Below are positions 16,459 through 25,862 of a stretch of DNA of 64,000 nucleotides, in pieces. Both the position numbers and the translations under genes were made by a program. Source of the stretch: Halobacillus_B rhizosphaerae (lineage in GTDB: Bacteria; Bacillota; Bacilli; Bacillales; Halobacillaceae); contig NZ_JAUTWQ010000001.1 in assembly GCF_046719735.1 (NCBI RefSeq), forward strand, positions 434,001 through 498,000, written 5' to 3'. Positions within the stretch are counted from its first letter, which is position 1. Each line of letters opens with the position of its first letter. Under the pieces are notes generated by a model, which did no database searches, was not told where the DNA came from, and saw only the letters and a program-made list of their open reading frames with translations.

Positions 16459-17817
16459 ACCTAACATCCTTTTAACGATGACAAGGCCGTATTTTGTACC
16501 TGGATAACGGAACTTCTGATCAAATTTAGTCGACTGACTGGTAATGCTTTTTTTATGGGTAAAGGTATCAAAGCTTGCCCGGCCATGATAACTGCCCATG
16601 CCGCTTGCCCCGACACCGCCAAATGGAAGGTAGGGATTAATAATATGGTAAAGCGTATCATTAATGCATCCGCCGCCAAAGGAGATGGAATCAGTAACTA
16701 AATGCTGATCGTTCTCGTTTTCACCAAAATAATACAGAGCAAGGGGTTTAGGCAGCTTATTCACCCGGGAGATCGGTTCGTTCAGTCTGCTATACGTAAG
16801 AATAGGAAGAACAGGACCGAATATTTCTTCTTGCATAACTTTATTTTCCCAGTTGACCCCGTCCATGACCGTGGGCTCTATTTTAGTGTTTCTTTCATCA
16901 AAATTTCCTCCGAACAGTATGTTCCCCTCACTTAAATACCTTTTCACGCGCAGAAAATGCTGCTGGTTCACTATTTTTACATACTGGTTATTCTCTAAAG
17001 GGTGAAGACCATAAAAATGTTGAATATACACTTTCATTTTAGAAAGCAAAAGATCCTTCACTTCTTCGTGGACGAATAAATAATCAGGAGCAATACAAGT
17101 CTGGCCCGCATTAGTGAACTTACCCCAAACAATTCTTTTGGCAGCTAAGTCCAGATCAGCATCTTTATGAACGATGGCAGGGCTTTTTCCTCCGAGTTCG
17201 AGAGTGACGGGGATCAGCTGCTTACTTGCCTGTTCCATAATGCTTCTGCCGACAGAAGTACTACCTGTGAAAAAAATGTAATCAAGAGGCTGAGCTAGTA
17301 ATTGCTGAGTAATATGTTTATCCCCTTCCACTACGGCGATATATTGTTCAGGGAAATAGTGCTGGATCATCTTTTTGATTACCCAGGATACCATAGGAGT
17401 TAATTCTGAAGGCTTCAAAATGACCGTATTGCCAGCGGCGACCGCTCCTATTAACGGAGCAAGCGAAAGCTGAATGGGATAATTCCAAGGGGCAATAACT
17501 AATACCGTTCCTAATGGTTCTTTCATAATGTAATTGGTTGAACCGAAATGGGTGATCGGCGTCTTCACCTTTTCAGGGTGCATCCATTGTTTTAAATGTT
17601 TCATTTGTTCCCTAATTTCACTTTTAAGAAAGCCAATTTCGCTTGAATACGCTTCAAACTCTGACTTATTTAAGTCAAATTGAAGAGCACGGAGAATGGG
17701 ATCTTCAAACGTTTCAAGCATTTTCTTTATTTTTTTTAATTGTTCCATACGAAATGAATAACTGCGAGTAAATCCTTCATTAAAGTATTGTTTCTGACTC
17801 CGAATTAATTCTTCCAT
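16456..17817 (-). CDS. Aldehyde dehydrogenase (class 3-like, AldX/YwdH type)
   Basis: A 453-residue NAD(P)-dependent aldehyde dehydrogenase. The cofactor-binding region is APWNYPIQLSLAPLIGAVAAGN with ILKPSE. The general base Glu is in ELGGKSPAIV and the catalytic Cys in NAGQTCIAPDY. The length, short of the usual ~490, and the C-terminal GGVGASGMGSYHGRASFDTFTHKK resemble fatty-aldehyde-type class 3 enzymes. It should oxidise medium- to long-chain or aromatic aldehydes. It lies 14 bases downstream of rnz on the same strand, so may be co-transcribed with it. Exact substrate unknown. Confidence 0.9.
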   Translation of the reverse strand: MEELIRSQKQYFNEGFTRSYSFRMEQLKKIKKMLETFEDPILRALQFDLNKSEFEAYSSEIGFLKSEIREQMKHLKQWMHPEKVKTPITHFGSTNYIMKEPLGTVLVIAPWNYPIQLSLAPLIGAVAAGNTVILKPSELTPMVSWVIKKMIQHYFPEQYIAVVEGDKHITQQLLAQPLDYIFFTGSTSVGRSIMEQASKQLIPVTLELGGKSPAIVHKDADLDLAAKRIVWGKFTNAGQTCIAPDYLFVHEEVKDLLLSKMKVYIQHFYGLHPLENNQYVKIVNQQHFLRVKRYLSEGNILFGGNFDERNTKIEPTVMDGVNWENKVMQEEIFGPVLPILTYSRLNEPISRVNKLPKPLALYYFGENENDQHLVTDSISFGGGCINDTLYHIINPYLPFGGVGASGMGSYHGRASFDTFTHKKSITSQSTKFDQKFRYPGTKYGLVIVKRMLG

Positions 17818-17831
17818 AACTGCAGCTCCCC

Positions 17832-18758
17832 TTATGGTCTGGATGGAATAGGGTGAAGATAAAAGTCGTAAGCAAGAGTTGTATTAGGGAAAATTTCCTG
17901 TGCTTCCCGTTGCAGACGCTCTAATTCTTCTCCATGATATCTAGCAGATAAATGATTTAAAAGCAGTGTACTGACATTCGCATTTTTGGCTAAAGTTGCA
18001 GCCTGGGTAATCGTAGAGTGAAAGTAATCATGGGCCATCGCTTCTTCTTCTCCGGCGAACGTAGCTTCGTGGACGAGTACATCCGCTTCTTTAATCTTAG
18101 AATTCAAAGCAGGAAGGTACCTTGTATCACCTAATATAGCGAGTTTTCGGCCTTTTTTAGAAGGACCAGTTACCTCTTCACGATATATCGTTCTACCGTC
18201 ATCGAGCGTTGTTTCATTCTGGCTTTTTATAATCTGATATAAAGGTCCGGGCTGTATACCTAGTTCCTTCAACTTGGCGGGCAGAAGTTCCCCGAGTTTA
18301 TCCTTTTCCTGGATGACGTAGCCGAAGCTGTCGAGCCCATGGGCTAATTTAATAGCTTCTACACGAAATTGCTCATCTTCAAACAGCATGCCTTCTGTTA
18401 TTTCTTTTATGGTTATGGGATATTTAAGCCTCGTGCCGCTAACTCTAAGACTGACTTCTATATATTCTTTTAATCCTTTAGGTCCGTAAACGGTTACAGG
18501 GGTTTGTCCTCCCTGAAAGGATCGGCTGCTCAATAGTCCGGGAAGTCCGTAAATATGATCGCCGTGCAAATGGGTAATGAATATTTTTTCTATTCGTCTC
18601 GGCCGCACATTCGTATGTAAAATTTGGTGCTGGGTTGCCTCTCCACAATCAAAAACCCAGGTCGTGCCTCTTTCTTCTAGTAAGCGAAGTACCAGGGAAG
18701 ATACATTTCGATCCTTGGAAGGGACACCTGAACCTGTTCCTAAAAAGAATAGTTCCAT
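17832..18758 (-). CDS. rnz: Ribonuclease Z (tRNA 3' processing endonuclease)
   Basis: A 308-residue metallo-beta-lactamase-fold nuclease, standard length for bacterial RNase Z, homologous to YqjK. The zinc motif HLHGDH is at residues 63-68, with the later ligands in GDTR and LLNHLSARY. The exosite arm region lies around residues 150-175. It removes 3' trailers from tRNA precursors lacking an encoded CCA. I start it at 18758, where the minus-strand ATG follows AAAGGAG with ~8 bases spacing; a GTG three codons upstream is too close. It matches the yqjK-yqjM order of B. subtilis, though here separated from namA by a terminator. Confidence 0.95.
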   Translation of the reverse strand: MELFFLGTGSGVPSKDRNVSSLVLRLLEERGTTWVFDCGEATQHQILHTNVRPRRIEKIFITHLHGDHIYGLPGLLSSRSFQGGQTPVTVYGPKGLKEYIEVSLRVSGTRLKYPITIKEITEGMLFEDEQFRVEAIKLAHGLDSFGYVIQEKDKLGELLPAKLKELGIQPGPLYQIIKSQNETTLDDGRTIYREEVTGPSKKGRKLAILGDTRYLPALNSKIKEADVLVHEATFAGEEEAMAHDYFHSTITQAATLAKNANVSTLLLNHLSARYHGEELERLQREAQEIFPNTTLAYDFYLHPIPSRP

Positions 18759-18867
18759 AAGCCACACTCCTTTCCCATTATCATACCACCAGATTTCCTT
18801 GTTTTCACTTCAAAGCTTAAGAATGCATCAAACGAATATGTACCATCCATGATCCCGTTCTAGCAGC

Positions 18868-18910
18868 CAAAAAAAAGATGCCTTAGAAGCAGAAGCTGCT
18901 AAGACATCGA
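18868..18910 (-). terminator. Terminator downstream of namA
   Basis: On the minus strand, GATGTCTTAGCAGC pairs imperfectly with GCTTCTAAGGCATC (18878-18908) and is followed by eight or more T (the A-run from 18870). Confidence 0.85.
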
Positions 18911-18919
18911 TGACTAAGT

Positions 18920-19936
18920 TTACCACGCTCTTGTATATTGCCTTGGTCCTTCTATGTGATAGCCCATTTCATCAGCCGCTTGTTTTGGCCAATAAGGATT
19001 TCTTAATAGAGCTCTTGCTATAAAAATAAGATCTGCACGATCATTTTGCAATATTTCCTCCGCCTGGTTTCCTGTGGTGATGAGTCCGACAGCACCCGTG
19101 TCAATAGCGGCACCACGCTTAATTTCTTCAGCATAACGGATTTGATATCCAGGATAAGGTTCAATGCTTGCAGGTACCACGCCTCCGGAACTCACATCAA
19201 TTAAATCTATCCCCATCTGTTTCATCTCTTTAGAGAAGTATATAAAATCATCCATCGTATTACCATCTTCATGGTATTCATTTCCAGAAACTCTTACAAA
19301 AAGGGGGCCGTTCCATACTTGTTGTACGGCTTCGATTACTTCCTTCAAGAGTTGGAAGCGATTTTCACGAGTTCCGCCATAGGCATCCGTTCTTTTATTG
19401 GTGAGCGGTGACAAAAATTGGTTAATTAAGTAACCGTGCGCAGCATGAAGTTCTATAACATCAAAGTTTGCTTTTTTTGCGCGTTCTGCTGCTTTTTGGA
19501 AAGCACTGACGGTGTCTTTGATGTCTTCTGTACTCATTTTTAAAGGTTCTTTGAATGATTCATTAAAGGCTATAGGACTAGGAGCATAGATGTTTCCGTT
19601 TAAATTAGCTTTTCTGCCGGCATGAGCAAGCTGAATACCTGCTTTAGCATCGTGACTATGCACGCCTTTAGTAATCTTAGAAAGTCCTTCTATGTGTTCG
19701 TCATCCCAAATACCAAGATCTTCATGGGAAATTCGGCCTTCAGGTTGAACAGCGGAGGCCTCAGTCATCACTAGACCAACTTGTCCAGCTGCACGACTTT
19801 CGTAATGGGCAAGGTGAAAGGGCTGAGCTTTACCGTCCTGATCATAGCTGGAATACATACACATAGGTGACATAACTATTCTGTTTTTAAGTGTGACACC
19901 TTTTACCGTATAGGAAGAGAAGAGTTGGTTCTTCAA
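18920..19936 (-). CDS. namA: NADPH dehydrogenase NamA (YqjM, old yellow enzyme family)
   Basis: A 338-residue FMN flavoenzyme, the length of B. subtilis YqjM. Motifs are the N-terminal KNRIVMSPMCMYSS with the Cys that tunes the flavin, QLAHAGRKAN, and ELHAAHGYLINQFLSPLTNKR with active-site residues. VRVSGNEY and the C-terminal FIARALLRNPYWP with the Arg finger complete the family pattern. It reduces alpha,beta-unsaturated carbonyls, nitroesters and nitroaromatics and is associated with oxidative and electrophile stress. The start is ATG with AAGGAGG upstream. It lies 3 bases downstream of the glycosyltransferase frame on the same strand, so is probably the last gene of that transcript. Confidence 0.95.
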   Translation of the reverse strand: MKNQLFSSYTVKGVTLKNRIVMSPMCMYSSYDQDGKAQPFHLAHYESRAAGQVGLVMTEASAVQPEGRISHEDLGIWDDEHIEGLSKITKGVHSHDAKAGIQLAHAGRKANLNGNIYAPSPIAFNESFKEPLKMSTEDIKDTVSAFQKAAERAKKANFDVIELHAAHGYLINQFLSPLTNKRTDAYGGTRENRFQLLKEVIEAVQQVWNGPLFVRVSGNEYHEDGNTMDDFIYFSKEMKQMGIDLIDVSSGGVVPASIEPYPGYQIRYAEEIKRGAAIDTGAVGLITTGNQAEEILQNDRADLIFIARALLRNPYWPKQAADEMGYHIEGPRQYTRAW

Positions 19937-19939
19937 CGG

Positions 19940-21096
19940 TTAATCCTCCTTTGAATTCTTATAATACTGCTTCAATTCATGTAAGGGATATCGATTCCCT
20001 CTCCATTCAATTCCGCCTCTTATCCAAGTGAGAATTAAAGCTCTCATAAGCATATATACAAACAATAAGGCGTAAATCGGCTGCCCGGCAATGATAAATA
20101 CGGAGCAGCGAGTGAGGGATTTTATTGCAATCGCATATAAACAAAATAACAAAAGGAGGTTCAGAGCGCTAATAATTTGAACCGAATGAAGAGAGGAGAA
20201 TAGGAACACATAAGGAAGGAGCTGGGTCATGATTAAACAGATTACAGCAAACAACCCTCGCCACACAGAGTAATTTAATCCGGCGAAGGCATTTTTTTCA
20301 AACCCTTTAAAAGCAAGAGAAAGGCTGGGGTACCATTCAACTGATAAAGAATGAAGGCCAGTGGCGAGCCGCTGCTTGTAGCCAAAGCGCTTTACTCTTT
20401 CACCCAGCGCCAAGTCATCGTCAGGTCTGAATTTTAACTTTTCATGTCCCCCGATTCCCTGATAACAGGACCGTTTGATCAGTTGAAAAGCTCCAATTCC
20501 CATTCCTCCAGCAGTTTTTGAGCGATTAGCTGTCCAGGGACGTTTTAGTACACTAAAACCGAACAAAAAGTAAGAAATAAACCCCCTAAGGAGTAATGAG
20601 TTGGCGCGAAGATCTGGAGAAACGGTCAGGTGATCTGCCTGTTCTTTCTTTAAATAAGTCAGAGCTTTGCTGCAGGCGTTAGGGGTGAAGAGGATGTCGG
20701 CATCGGTAAACAGAAAATAATTCCCTTTTGCCTGTTCAACTCCTTTTGCCAAGGCATGATTTTTCCCAAGCCAACCCTCTGGCAGCGAATCAATATGAAT
20801 AGTATGGATAGACGGATTCAGACGGGCTGTTTCTTCCATAATGGCCGCGGTATTATCATTCGAACGGTCGTTTACCGGATAATTTCTACTCTTACATTTT
20901 TTTGTGCCAGCAGCGAATCCAAACAATGCTGTATCGATTTTTCTTCATTTTTAGCAGCCAGGATTACCGTGATGAATTCAGAATGTGAAACATCAGGCTT
21001 CACAGTATCGATTGACAAGATTGTTTTAAATCCCAGCAGAAAATCGATGAATACCGCTGACCAGAAGAGCAAGAATAATGAATAAATTAGAAACAT
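19940..21096 (-). pseudogene. Glycosyltransferase family 2 gene interrupted by a frameshift
   Basis: Two overlapping frames make one protein. The 5' part (from the ATG at 21096) encodes a TM anchor and the GT2 start FITVILAAKNEEKSIQHCLDSL, then stops at 20872. The rest continues in another frame as VNDRSNDNTAAIMEE, with the DAD-type motif FTDADILF and the acceptor-side DDDLALGERVKRFGY, and ends in about three TM segments. VRVEII joining VNDRS is exactly the family pattern, so one base appears missing near 20875-20880. A run of seven A (20897-20903 complement) lies just upstream. It could be a true mutation, a sequencing error, or slippage. It follows the phosphodiesterase gene by 4 bases. Confidence 0.8.
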
Positions 21097-21100
21097 ACCC

Positions 21101-21847
21101 TCAACCTTTTCGTTTCAGCCATTGATCGCGATACTCGATCGCTTGGTGGGGAACATCTGTAAAAATACCATTACAGCCTAACTGAAAACACTTTTTCATC
21201 ATTGACGGTCTGTTAACCGTGTATATTCTCAGGTTCAAACGATTTTTCTGGCAATGTTTGACCAGCTTCTTGTCCAGTAATCGATGTTTGACATGGAGGG
21301 CATCTGCATCAATTGATTTCGCATAGCCGGGAAGATTTCTCATCTTTGTAGACGTAAGGAAAGCTGTTTCTACGGAAGGATTAATTTTCTTCATTCGGCA
21401 GAGAGTCTCAGCATTAAAGCTGGAAATAACAGTTCGTTCCAGTACTTGATGTCGCTTTAGACAATCATAAACAATTCTTTCTATATTTCGGTATTCAATC
21501 ACATTTGTTTTTAATTCCACATTCAATACCATGGGCTGATGACGAAACCAGCGGAGAAATTCTTCAAGTGTTACAATATAGCTATCTGAATATTTTGAAG
21601 AAAACCAGCTTCCAGCATCTAAATGACGAAGCTCTGCATATGTATAATCTTGTACAAAGCCAGTCCCATTTGTGGTTCTTCTTAAGTTTTCATCATGGAT
21701 AAGAATGGGGATATGATCTTTCGTCAGCTGGACATCTGTCTCGATCCCTTCTGCTCCAGCAGCCTTTGCTAATTCGAAAGCGGGCATTGTATTTTCAGGT
21801 GCTAATTTACTGGCACCTCGGTGGGCATAAATTAAGGTTTTCGTCAA
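21101..21847 (-). CDS. Glycerophosphodiester phosphodiesterase
   Basis: A 248-residue GDPD-family TIM barrel without a signal peptide. The catalytic motif is AHRGASKLAPENT, with metal ligands in EGIETDVQLTKD and HDENLRRTTNGTG. The late NRPSMMKKCFQLGCNGIFTD completes the barrel. It hydrolyses glycerophosphodiesters to glycerol-3-phosphate and an alcohol in the cytoplasm. The start is TTG at 21847 (minus strand) with AGAGGTG upstream. It is followed after 4 bases by the frameshifted membrane glycosyltransferase and then namA, suggesting a lipid-related unit. B. subtilis YqiK is a similar protein at another position. Confidence 0.9.
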   Translation of the reverse strand: MTKTLIYAHRGASKLAPENTMPAFELAKAAGAEGIETDVQLTKDHIPILIHDENLRRTTNGTGFVQDYTYAELRHLDAGSWFSSKYSDSYIVTLEEFLRWFRHQPMVLNVELKTNVIEYRNIERIVYDCLKRHQVLERTVISSFNAETLCRMKKINPSVETAFLTSTKMRNLPGYAKSIDADALHVKHRLLDKKLVKHCQKNRLNLRIYTVNRPSMMKKCFQLGCNGIFTDVPHQAIEYRDQWLKRKG

Positions 21848-21931
21848 AAAAGTTCACCTCTTACTTTAAGGTTTGACTCGATTTGATTGTGTGCGATTCT
21901 TAATTAAAAGTCAATATATGAGGAGTGAAGA

Positions 21932-23551
21932 ATGATGAGTCAATGGAAAACGAAACAGCAATTAACCGATTTACTTTGTTCTTTAGTTGAGTACCCTAGT
22001 ATTACCGGGAGTAATGCTGAAATTGCAATTATTGAATACTTATATTATATTTTAGCCGATCAAAAATATTATAAAAACCACCCGGATCATGTAAGTCTTC
22101 ATCCGCTGAAAGACGGTAGGCAGCTGCTTTCTGCTCTAGTTAAAAAAGAAGGAGCGCGAGAAACGATTGTCTTAATTGCTCATGCTGACGTAGTAGGTGT
22201 TCAGGATTATGGATCTTGGGAAAATCTTGCTTTTTACCCTAAAGAATTCACCCAAGAATTATTGAAACACGTGGATCAGCTTCCTCCAGATGCTGCTGAT
22301 GATTTGAAAAGCGGCGATTGGCTGTTTGGAAGAGGTACAATGGATATGAAAGCTGGATTAACCGTTCATCTTTCCCTTTTGGAGAGAGCCATGGAAGGGC
22401 GGTTTGATGGTAATCTTTTGCTGCTGGCCGTGCCGGATGAAGAGGTAAATTCTGAAGGCATGCTTGCTGCTTTACCAGTTCTTAAAAAAATGAAAGAAAA
22501 AGAAAATTTAAATTATAAGCTAACAATCAATGGGGAACCTATGTTCAGCAAATACCCTGGAGATCCGGCTTATTATTTATACACGGGATCAATAGGGAAG
22601 ACATTACCTGGATTTCTATGTTATGGAAAGGAAACCCATGCAGGTGAGCCATTTGGGGGACTAAATGCTAACTTAATGTTAAGTTACGTAGCTCAGGAAA
22701 TGGAATTAAATGAAGCTTTTATTGAACAAGTGGGGGAGGAACGAACTCCACCTCCACTAAGCTTAATGCAGCGTGATTTGAAACACGAATATTCCGTCCA
22801 GACCCCTCAGGCAGCAGTAGCTATGTACAATGTGCTCTATATGAAACAAACCATAGCAGAAATGAATAACAAATTACTGCAAGCCTGTGAGCGGGCGAAA
22901 CCGAAGATCCTCAAGCATTATCATAAACAGGCGAGCTACTATTTGAAAGATGATCAGAAATCTTCCTTTGTGCCTTCTATCAGAATTTTAACCTACAAAG
23001 AGCTTTATCAGGAGGCAGTTAATAAATTTGGAAAAATAGAAGTAGATCGCCGGCAGAATTTATTGATCAATCAGCGGGAACATGGAGATCGTGATTTTTC
23101 TACGATACTCGTACAGAATTTAGCGGCACTATGTAAAGATCTCGGTCCTATGATCGTCCTTTTTTACAGCCCGCCTTTCTATCCGGCTGTTTCCTCCCAC
23201 CACGATGAAATGATTCAAGGTGGGGCAAAGACAGCCATTGAATTCGCAAAGAAGGAATATGGGGTGAAGGTGAATGAAGTGGAGTATTTTACTGGATTAT
23301 CAGACTCCAGCTTTATTGGTCCAGTCTCCACGAGATCCCCTATCGATGACTTAATCGATCAAATGCCTATTCAAGGGAAGGGGTTTGAAATATCTTCTGA
23401 TGTCATGGAAGCCGTTACGATGCCTATTATTAATATAGGTCCGTTGGGTAAAGATGCTCATCAGTGGACAGAACGCCTGGAGCTTTCCTATAGTTTTGAG
23501 AAACTTCCACATATTTTAATGGAGACGATCGATTATTTTTTTAAAGCGTAG
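21932..23551 (+). CDS. yqjN: M20/RocB-like metallopeptidase (YqjN)
   Basis: A 539-residue protein of the M20/M25/M40 superfamily, close in length to B. subtilis YqjN and related to RocB. Metal motifs are LIAHADVVG, FGRGTMDMKAG and VPDEEVNSEG; a final His is in GPLGKDAHQWTERLE. The long insert between the halves contains the dimerisation region. It probably acts on an amidated or N-acylated amino acid or peptide, but the substrate is unknown for the group. The start at 21932 has AGGAG six bases upstream; ATG 21935 is equally possible. It is transcribed divergently from the phosphodiesterase gene. Confidence 0.85.
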   Translation: MMSQWKTKQQLTDLLCSLVEYPSITGSNAEIAIIEYLYYILADQKYYKNHPDHVSLHPLKDGRQLLSALVKKEGARETIVLIAHADVVGVQDYGSWENLAFYPKEFTQELLKHVDQLPPDAADDLKSGDWLFGRGTMDMKAGLTVHLSLLERAMEGRFDGNLLLLAVPDEEVNSEGMLAALPVLKKMKEKENLNYKLTINGEPMFSKYPGDPAYYLYTGSIGKTLPGFLCYGKETHAGEPFGGLNANLMLSYVAQEMELNEAFIEQVGEERTPPPLSLMQRDLKHEYSVQTPQAAVAMYNVLYMKQTIAEMNNKLLQACERAKPKILKHYHKQASYYLKDDQKSSFVPSIRILTYKELYQEAVNKFGKIEVDRRQNLLINQREHGDRDFSTILVQNLAALCKDLGPMIVLFYSPPFYPAVSSHHDEMIQGGAKTAIEFAKKEYGVKVNEVEYFTGLSDSSFIGPVSTRSPIDDLIDQMPIQGKGFEISSDVMEAVTMPIINIGPLGKDAHQWTERLELSYSFEKLPHILMETIDYFFKA

Positions 23552-23651
23552 ACAATTAATCTTTGGAAGAATAAGTGATCAACTAGATCATTTTCCTTCC
23601 CTGATCTCAATCAATCGTTCAGTGGCGCTACTATCAATATTCTATTTGTTT

Positions 23652-23684
23652 GAAAACCCGAAATCATTGGTCGGGTTTTCTGTG
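23652..23684 (+). terminator. Terminator of the CCCGAA-stem family after yqjN
   Basis: GAAAACCCGA (23652-23661) pairs perfectly with TCGGGTTTTC (23671-23680). The remaining bases from 23552 to 23806 show no gene. Confidence 0.9.
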
Positions 23685-23806
23685 TTTCCGCCAAATAAAA
23701 CAAGGTTGTAAGAATGCGCATGGTAAGTATAATTACACTTTAGAGTTAAATATGACCAAGACAATAACCATAGGCAGAGGATGAGTTAGGCAGGAAAGAT
23801 AAATAC

Positions 23807-23864
23807 TTAGAATTCTTTCTTCTCTCATGCTACAATAACAGAAAATAATGAATAAGTATTCATT
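23807..23864 (+). promoter_or_regulatory. Promoter and palindromic operator of yqjP-yqjQ
   Basis: TTAGAA (23807-23812), an 18-base spacer and TACAAT (23831-23836) suggest a promoter. AATGAATA-AG-TATTCATT (23847-23864) is a perfect 8-base inverted repeat with a 2-base centre, sitting just after the expected transcription start. The half-site TGAAT resembles operators of TetR-type regulators such as FadR, but that is inference. Confidence 0.5.
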
Positions 23865-23880
23865 TCATGGAGGAAGTTAG

Positions 23881-24858
23881 ATGAAAACTTTACGCGATAC
23901 CATTTATCAAATCACCCTGCCCACGCCTTATGCTGTTGGCGATGTTCATTGTTATCTGTTAAAAGGAGAAAAATTAACCCTCGTAGATACAGGTGTAAAA
24001 ACGGAAGAAGCGTGGAATGGTTTAAAGAAACAGCTGAGCGATCTTGGGTATCTGCCAAAGGATATTGAGCAAATCATCTACACACACCACCACCCTGACC
24101 ACATGGGACTCTTGGAACCTTTTGAGAATGTTTCGATGGTGGCGGCGCATGAGAAACTGAAGCCGTGGCTGGAACGAGATGAAGATTTCTTCCAAAGGTA
24201 TGAATGGTTCTATCAGGAAATGTATGAGGAGGCAGGTGTTCCAGCTTCATACTTTAAGTTATTAAAATCGTTACGCAAGCCATTGAAATGGACTGCCCGT
24301 GGTGAGCTTACTCAAGTGTTGTCAGAAGGAGATCTTCTGCCTGGTCACGAGGAATGGATAACCATTGAAACTCCTGGTCATGCTCAAAGCCACCTCTCTT
24401 TTTTTAGAAATTCGGATGGAGCCCTTTTAGGAGGAGATCATCTTCTTCCTCACATTTCATCCAATCCGTTACTAGAACCGCCATATATTCCGGGTGAAGC
24501 TAGACCGGCGCCATTACTTCAGTATCGGGATTCTATGATTAAACTTAGGGATTATCCAATTGGCACCGTCTATCCCGGTCATGGAAAAATATTTGAAGAC
24601 GTCCAACCGCTTATTACAAGACGGCTGGAACGACAAGAAGAAAGGGCTCAAAAAGTAAAAGATATGATCGGTGTTGGAAAGGCAACAATCTATCAAGTAT
24701 GTCAGCAGCTGTTTCCTAAGCAGATTGAAACTCAGTTTGGTTTAACGATGTCAGAAACTGTCGGCCAGCTCGATTACTTAGAAGCTTCTGGACAAGTGGA
24801 CTATGTAATGGAGGGTAAACGGAAATATTATTATGTAAACAAAGGGGGATGGAAATGA
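23881..24858 (+). CDS. yqjP: MBL-fold metallo-hydrolase (YqjP)
   Basis: A 325-residue metallo-beta-lactamase-fold hydrolase. The zinc motif is THHHPDHMG, with further ligands in TPGHAQSH, GGDHLL and YPGHG. A C-terminal winged-helix-like tail (about residues 255-325, MSETVGQLDYLEASGQV...) is typical of the YqjP/lactamase-B-like group related to LACTB2. The ATG has GGAGG upstream. The next gene, an SDR, overlaps its stop by 4 bases, as for yqjP-yqjQ of B. subtilis. An operator-like palindrome precedes it. Substrate unknown; thioester or lactone hydrolysis is plausible. Confidence 0.85.
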   Translation: MKTLRDTIYQITLPTPYAVGDVHCYLLKGEKLTLVDTGVKTEEAWNGLKKQLSDLGYLPKDIEQIIYTHHHPDHMGLLEPFENVSMVAAHEKLKPWLERDEDFFQRYEWFYQEMYEEAGVPASYFKLLKSLRKPLKWTARGELTQVLSEGDLLPGHEEWITIETPGHAQSHLSFFRNSDGALLGGDHLLPHISSNPLLEPPYIPGEARPAPLLQYRDSMIKLRDYPIGTVYPGHGKIFEDVQPLITRRLERQEERAQKVKDMIGVGKATIYQVCQQLFPKQIETQFGLTMSETVGQLDYLEASGQVDYVMEGKRKYYYVNKGGWK

Positions 24859-25649
24859 ATAGGAATGTAAAAGATAAAAAAGTATTAATTACAGGAGCGT
24901 CAAGTGGTATCGGCATGTATTTAGCGATACATATCGCCAGGTCGGGAGGCATACCCATTCTGATAGCTAGATCGGAAGACCGTTTAGAAATCATAGCGAA
25001 CATAGTTAAAGAACGTTTCGGAGTAGACTGTTACTGGTATAAAGCAGATTTGTCCAATGACATAGACTGGAAAGATATCATAGATCAAATCTGCTACGAT
25101 CATGGATCGATCGATGCCCTGATTAATAATGCGGGGATGGCCGTGTTCGATTTAGTGGTAGAAGCTCAGTGGAAGGATATTGAAAATATGCTCGATGTGA
25201 ATGTTAAATCACTCATTCGCGCAGTTCATCAATTACTGCCTCACTTTTTAAAACAAGGAGAGGGGCACATTATTAACGTCGCTTCACAAGCCGGTAAAAT
25301 CGCTACTCCAAAATCTGCTGTCTACTCTGCATCAAAACATGCGGTTATCGGCTTTACCAATGCCCTGCGGATGGAAGTAGAAAAGGAAGGGGTTTACGTA
25401 ACTTCCGTTAACTTGGGACCTGTAAGGACGAACTTCTTTCGACAAGCGGATCCCAGCGGCAGTTATGAGCGGGCAGTCGATCGTTTTATGCTAGAGCCAA
25501 ATAAAGTAGCTTTTACTATTACTCAATCCCTCTTTACAAATCGGCGAGAAATCAATTTACCATTATGGATGGATTCAGGCAGCAAAATTTATCAAATGCT
25601 CCCGGTGATGATGGAGAAATTGATGCAAAATCAGTTTAATAAAAAATGA
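24855..25649 (+). CDS. yqjQ: Short-chain dehydrogenase/reductase (YqjQ)
   Basis: A 264-residue SDR of the DltE/DHRS7-like type. The NAD(P)-binding motif is TGASSGIG, followed by NNAG, the catalytic Ser in INVASQAG and the YSASK active-site Tyr/Lys pair. A hydrophobic C-terminal stretch (INLPLWMDSGSKIYQMLPVMMEK) is found in relatives that associate with membranes. I start it at the ATG 24855, which overlaps the yqjP stop as ATGA and sits 6 bases after AAAGGGGG; an ATG at 24849 is too close. It is translationally coupled to yqjP. Substrate unknown. Confidence 0.88.
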   Translation: MNRNVKDKKVLITGASSGIGMYLAIHIARSGGIPILIARSEDRLEIIANIVKERFGVDCYWYKADLSNDIDWKDIIDQICYDHGSIDALINNAGMAVFDLVVEAQWKDIENMLDVNVKSLIRAVHQLLPHFLKQGEGHIINVASQAGKIATPKSAVYSASKHAVIGFTNALRMEVEKEGVYVTSVNLGPVRTNFFRQADPSGSYERAVDRFMLEPNKVAFTITQSLFTNRREINLPLWMDSGSKIYQMLPVMMEKLMQNQFNKK

Positions 25650-25862
25650 GGATTCTTTTCATTTCCAGATACAATGGCTTGCAGGCAACTGACGCAGGCC
25701 ATTTTGTATAGGTAAGGTAAACTTCCGGTCATTTCTTAAAGGAAGAATTAATGAGATTCAGCTGCTTTTGCACATGGCATTTTCAGATAAGATGACGCTT
25801 GAAAAATAAAATTTTGTGCGTATTCGCTGAAGGAACAATAACAAGGGAGAGAGGGTGTTCAC

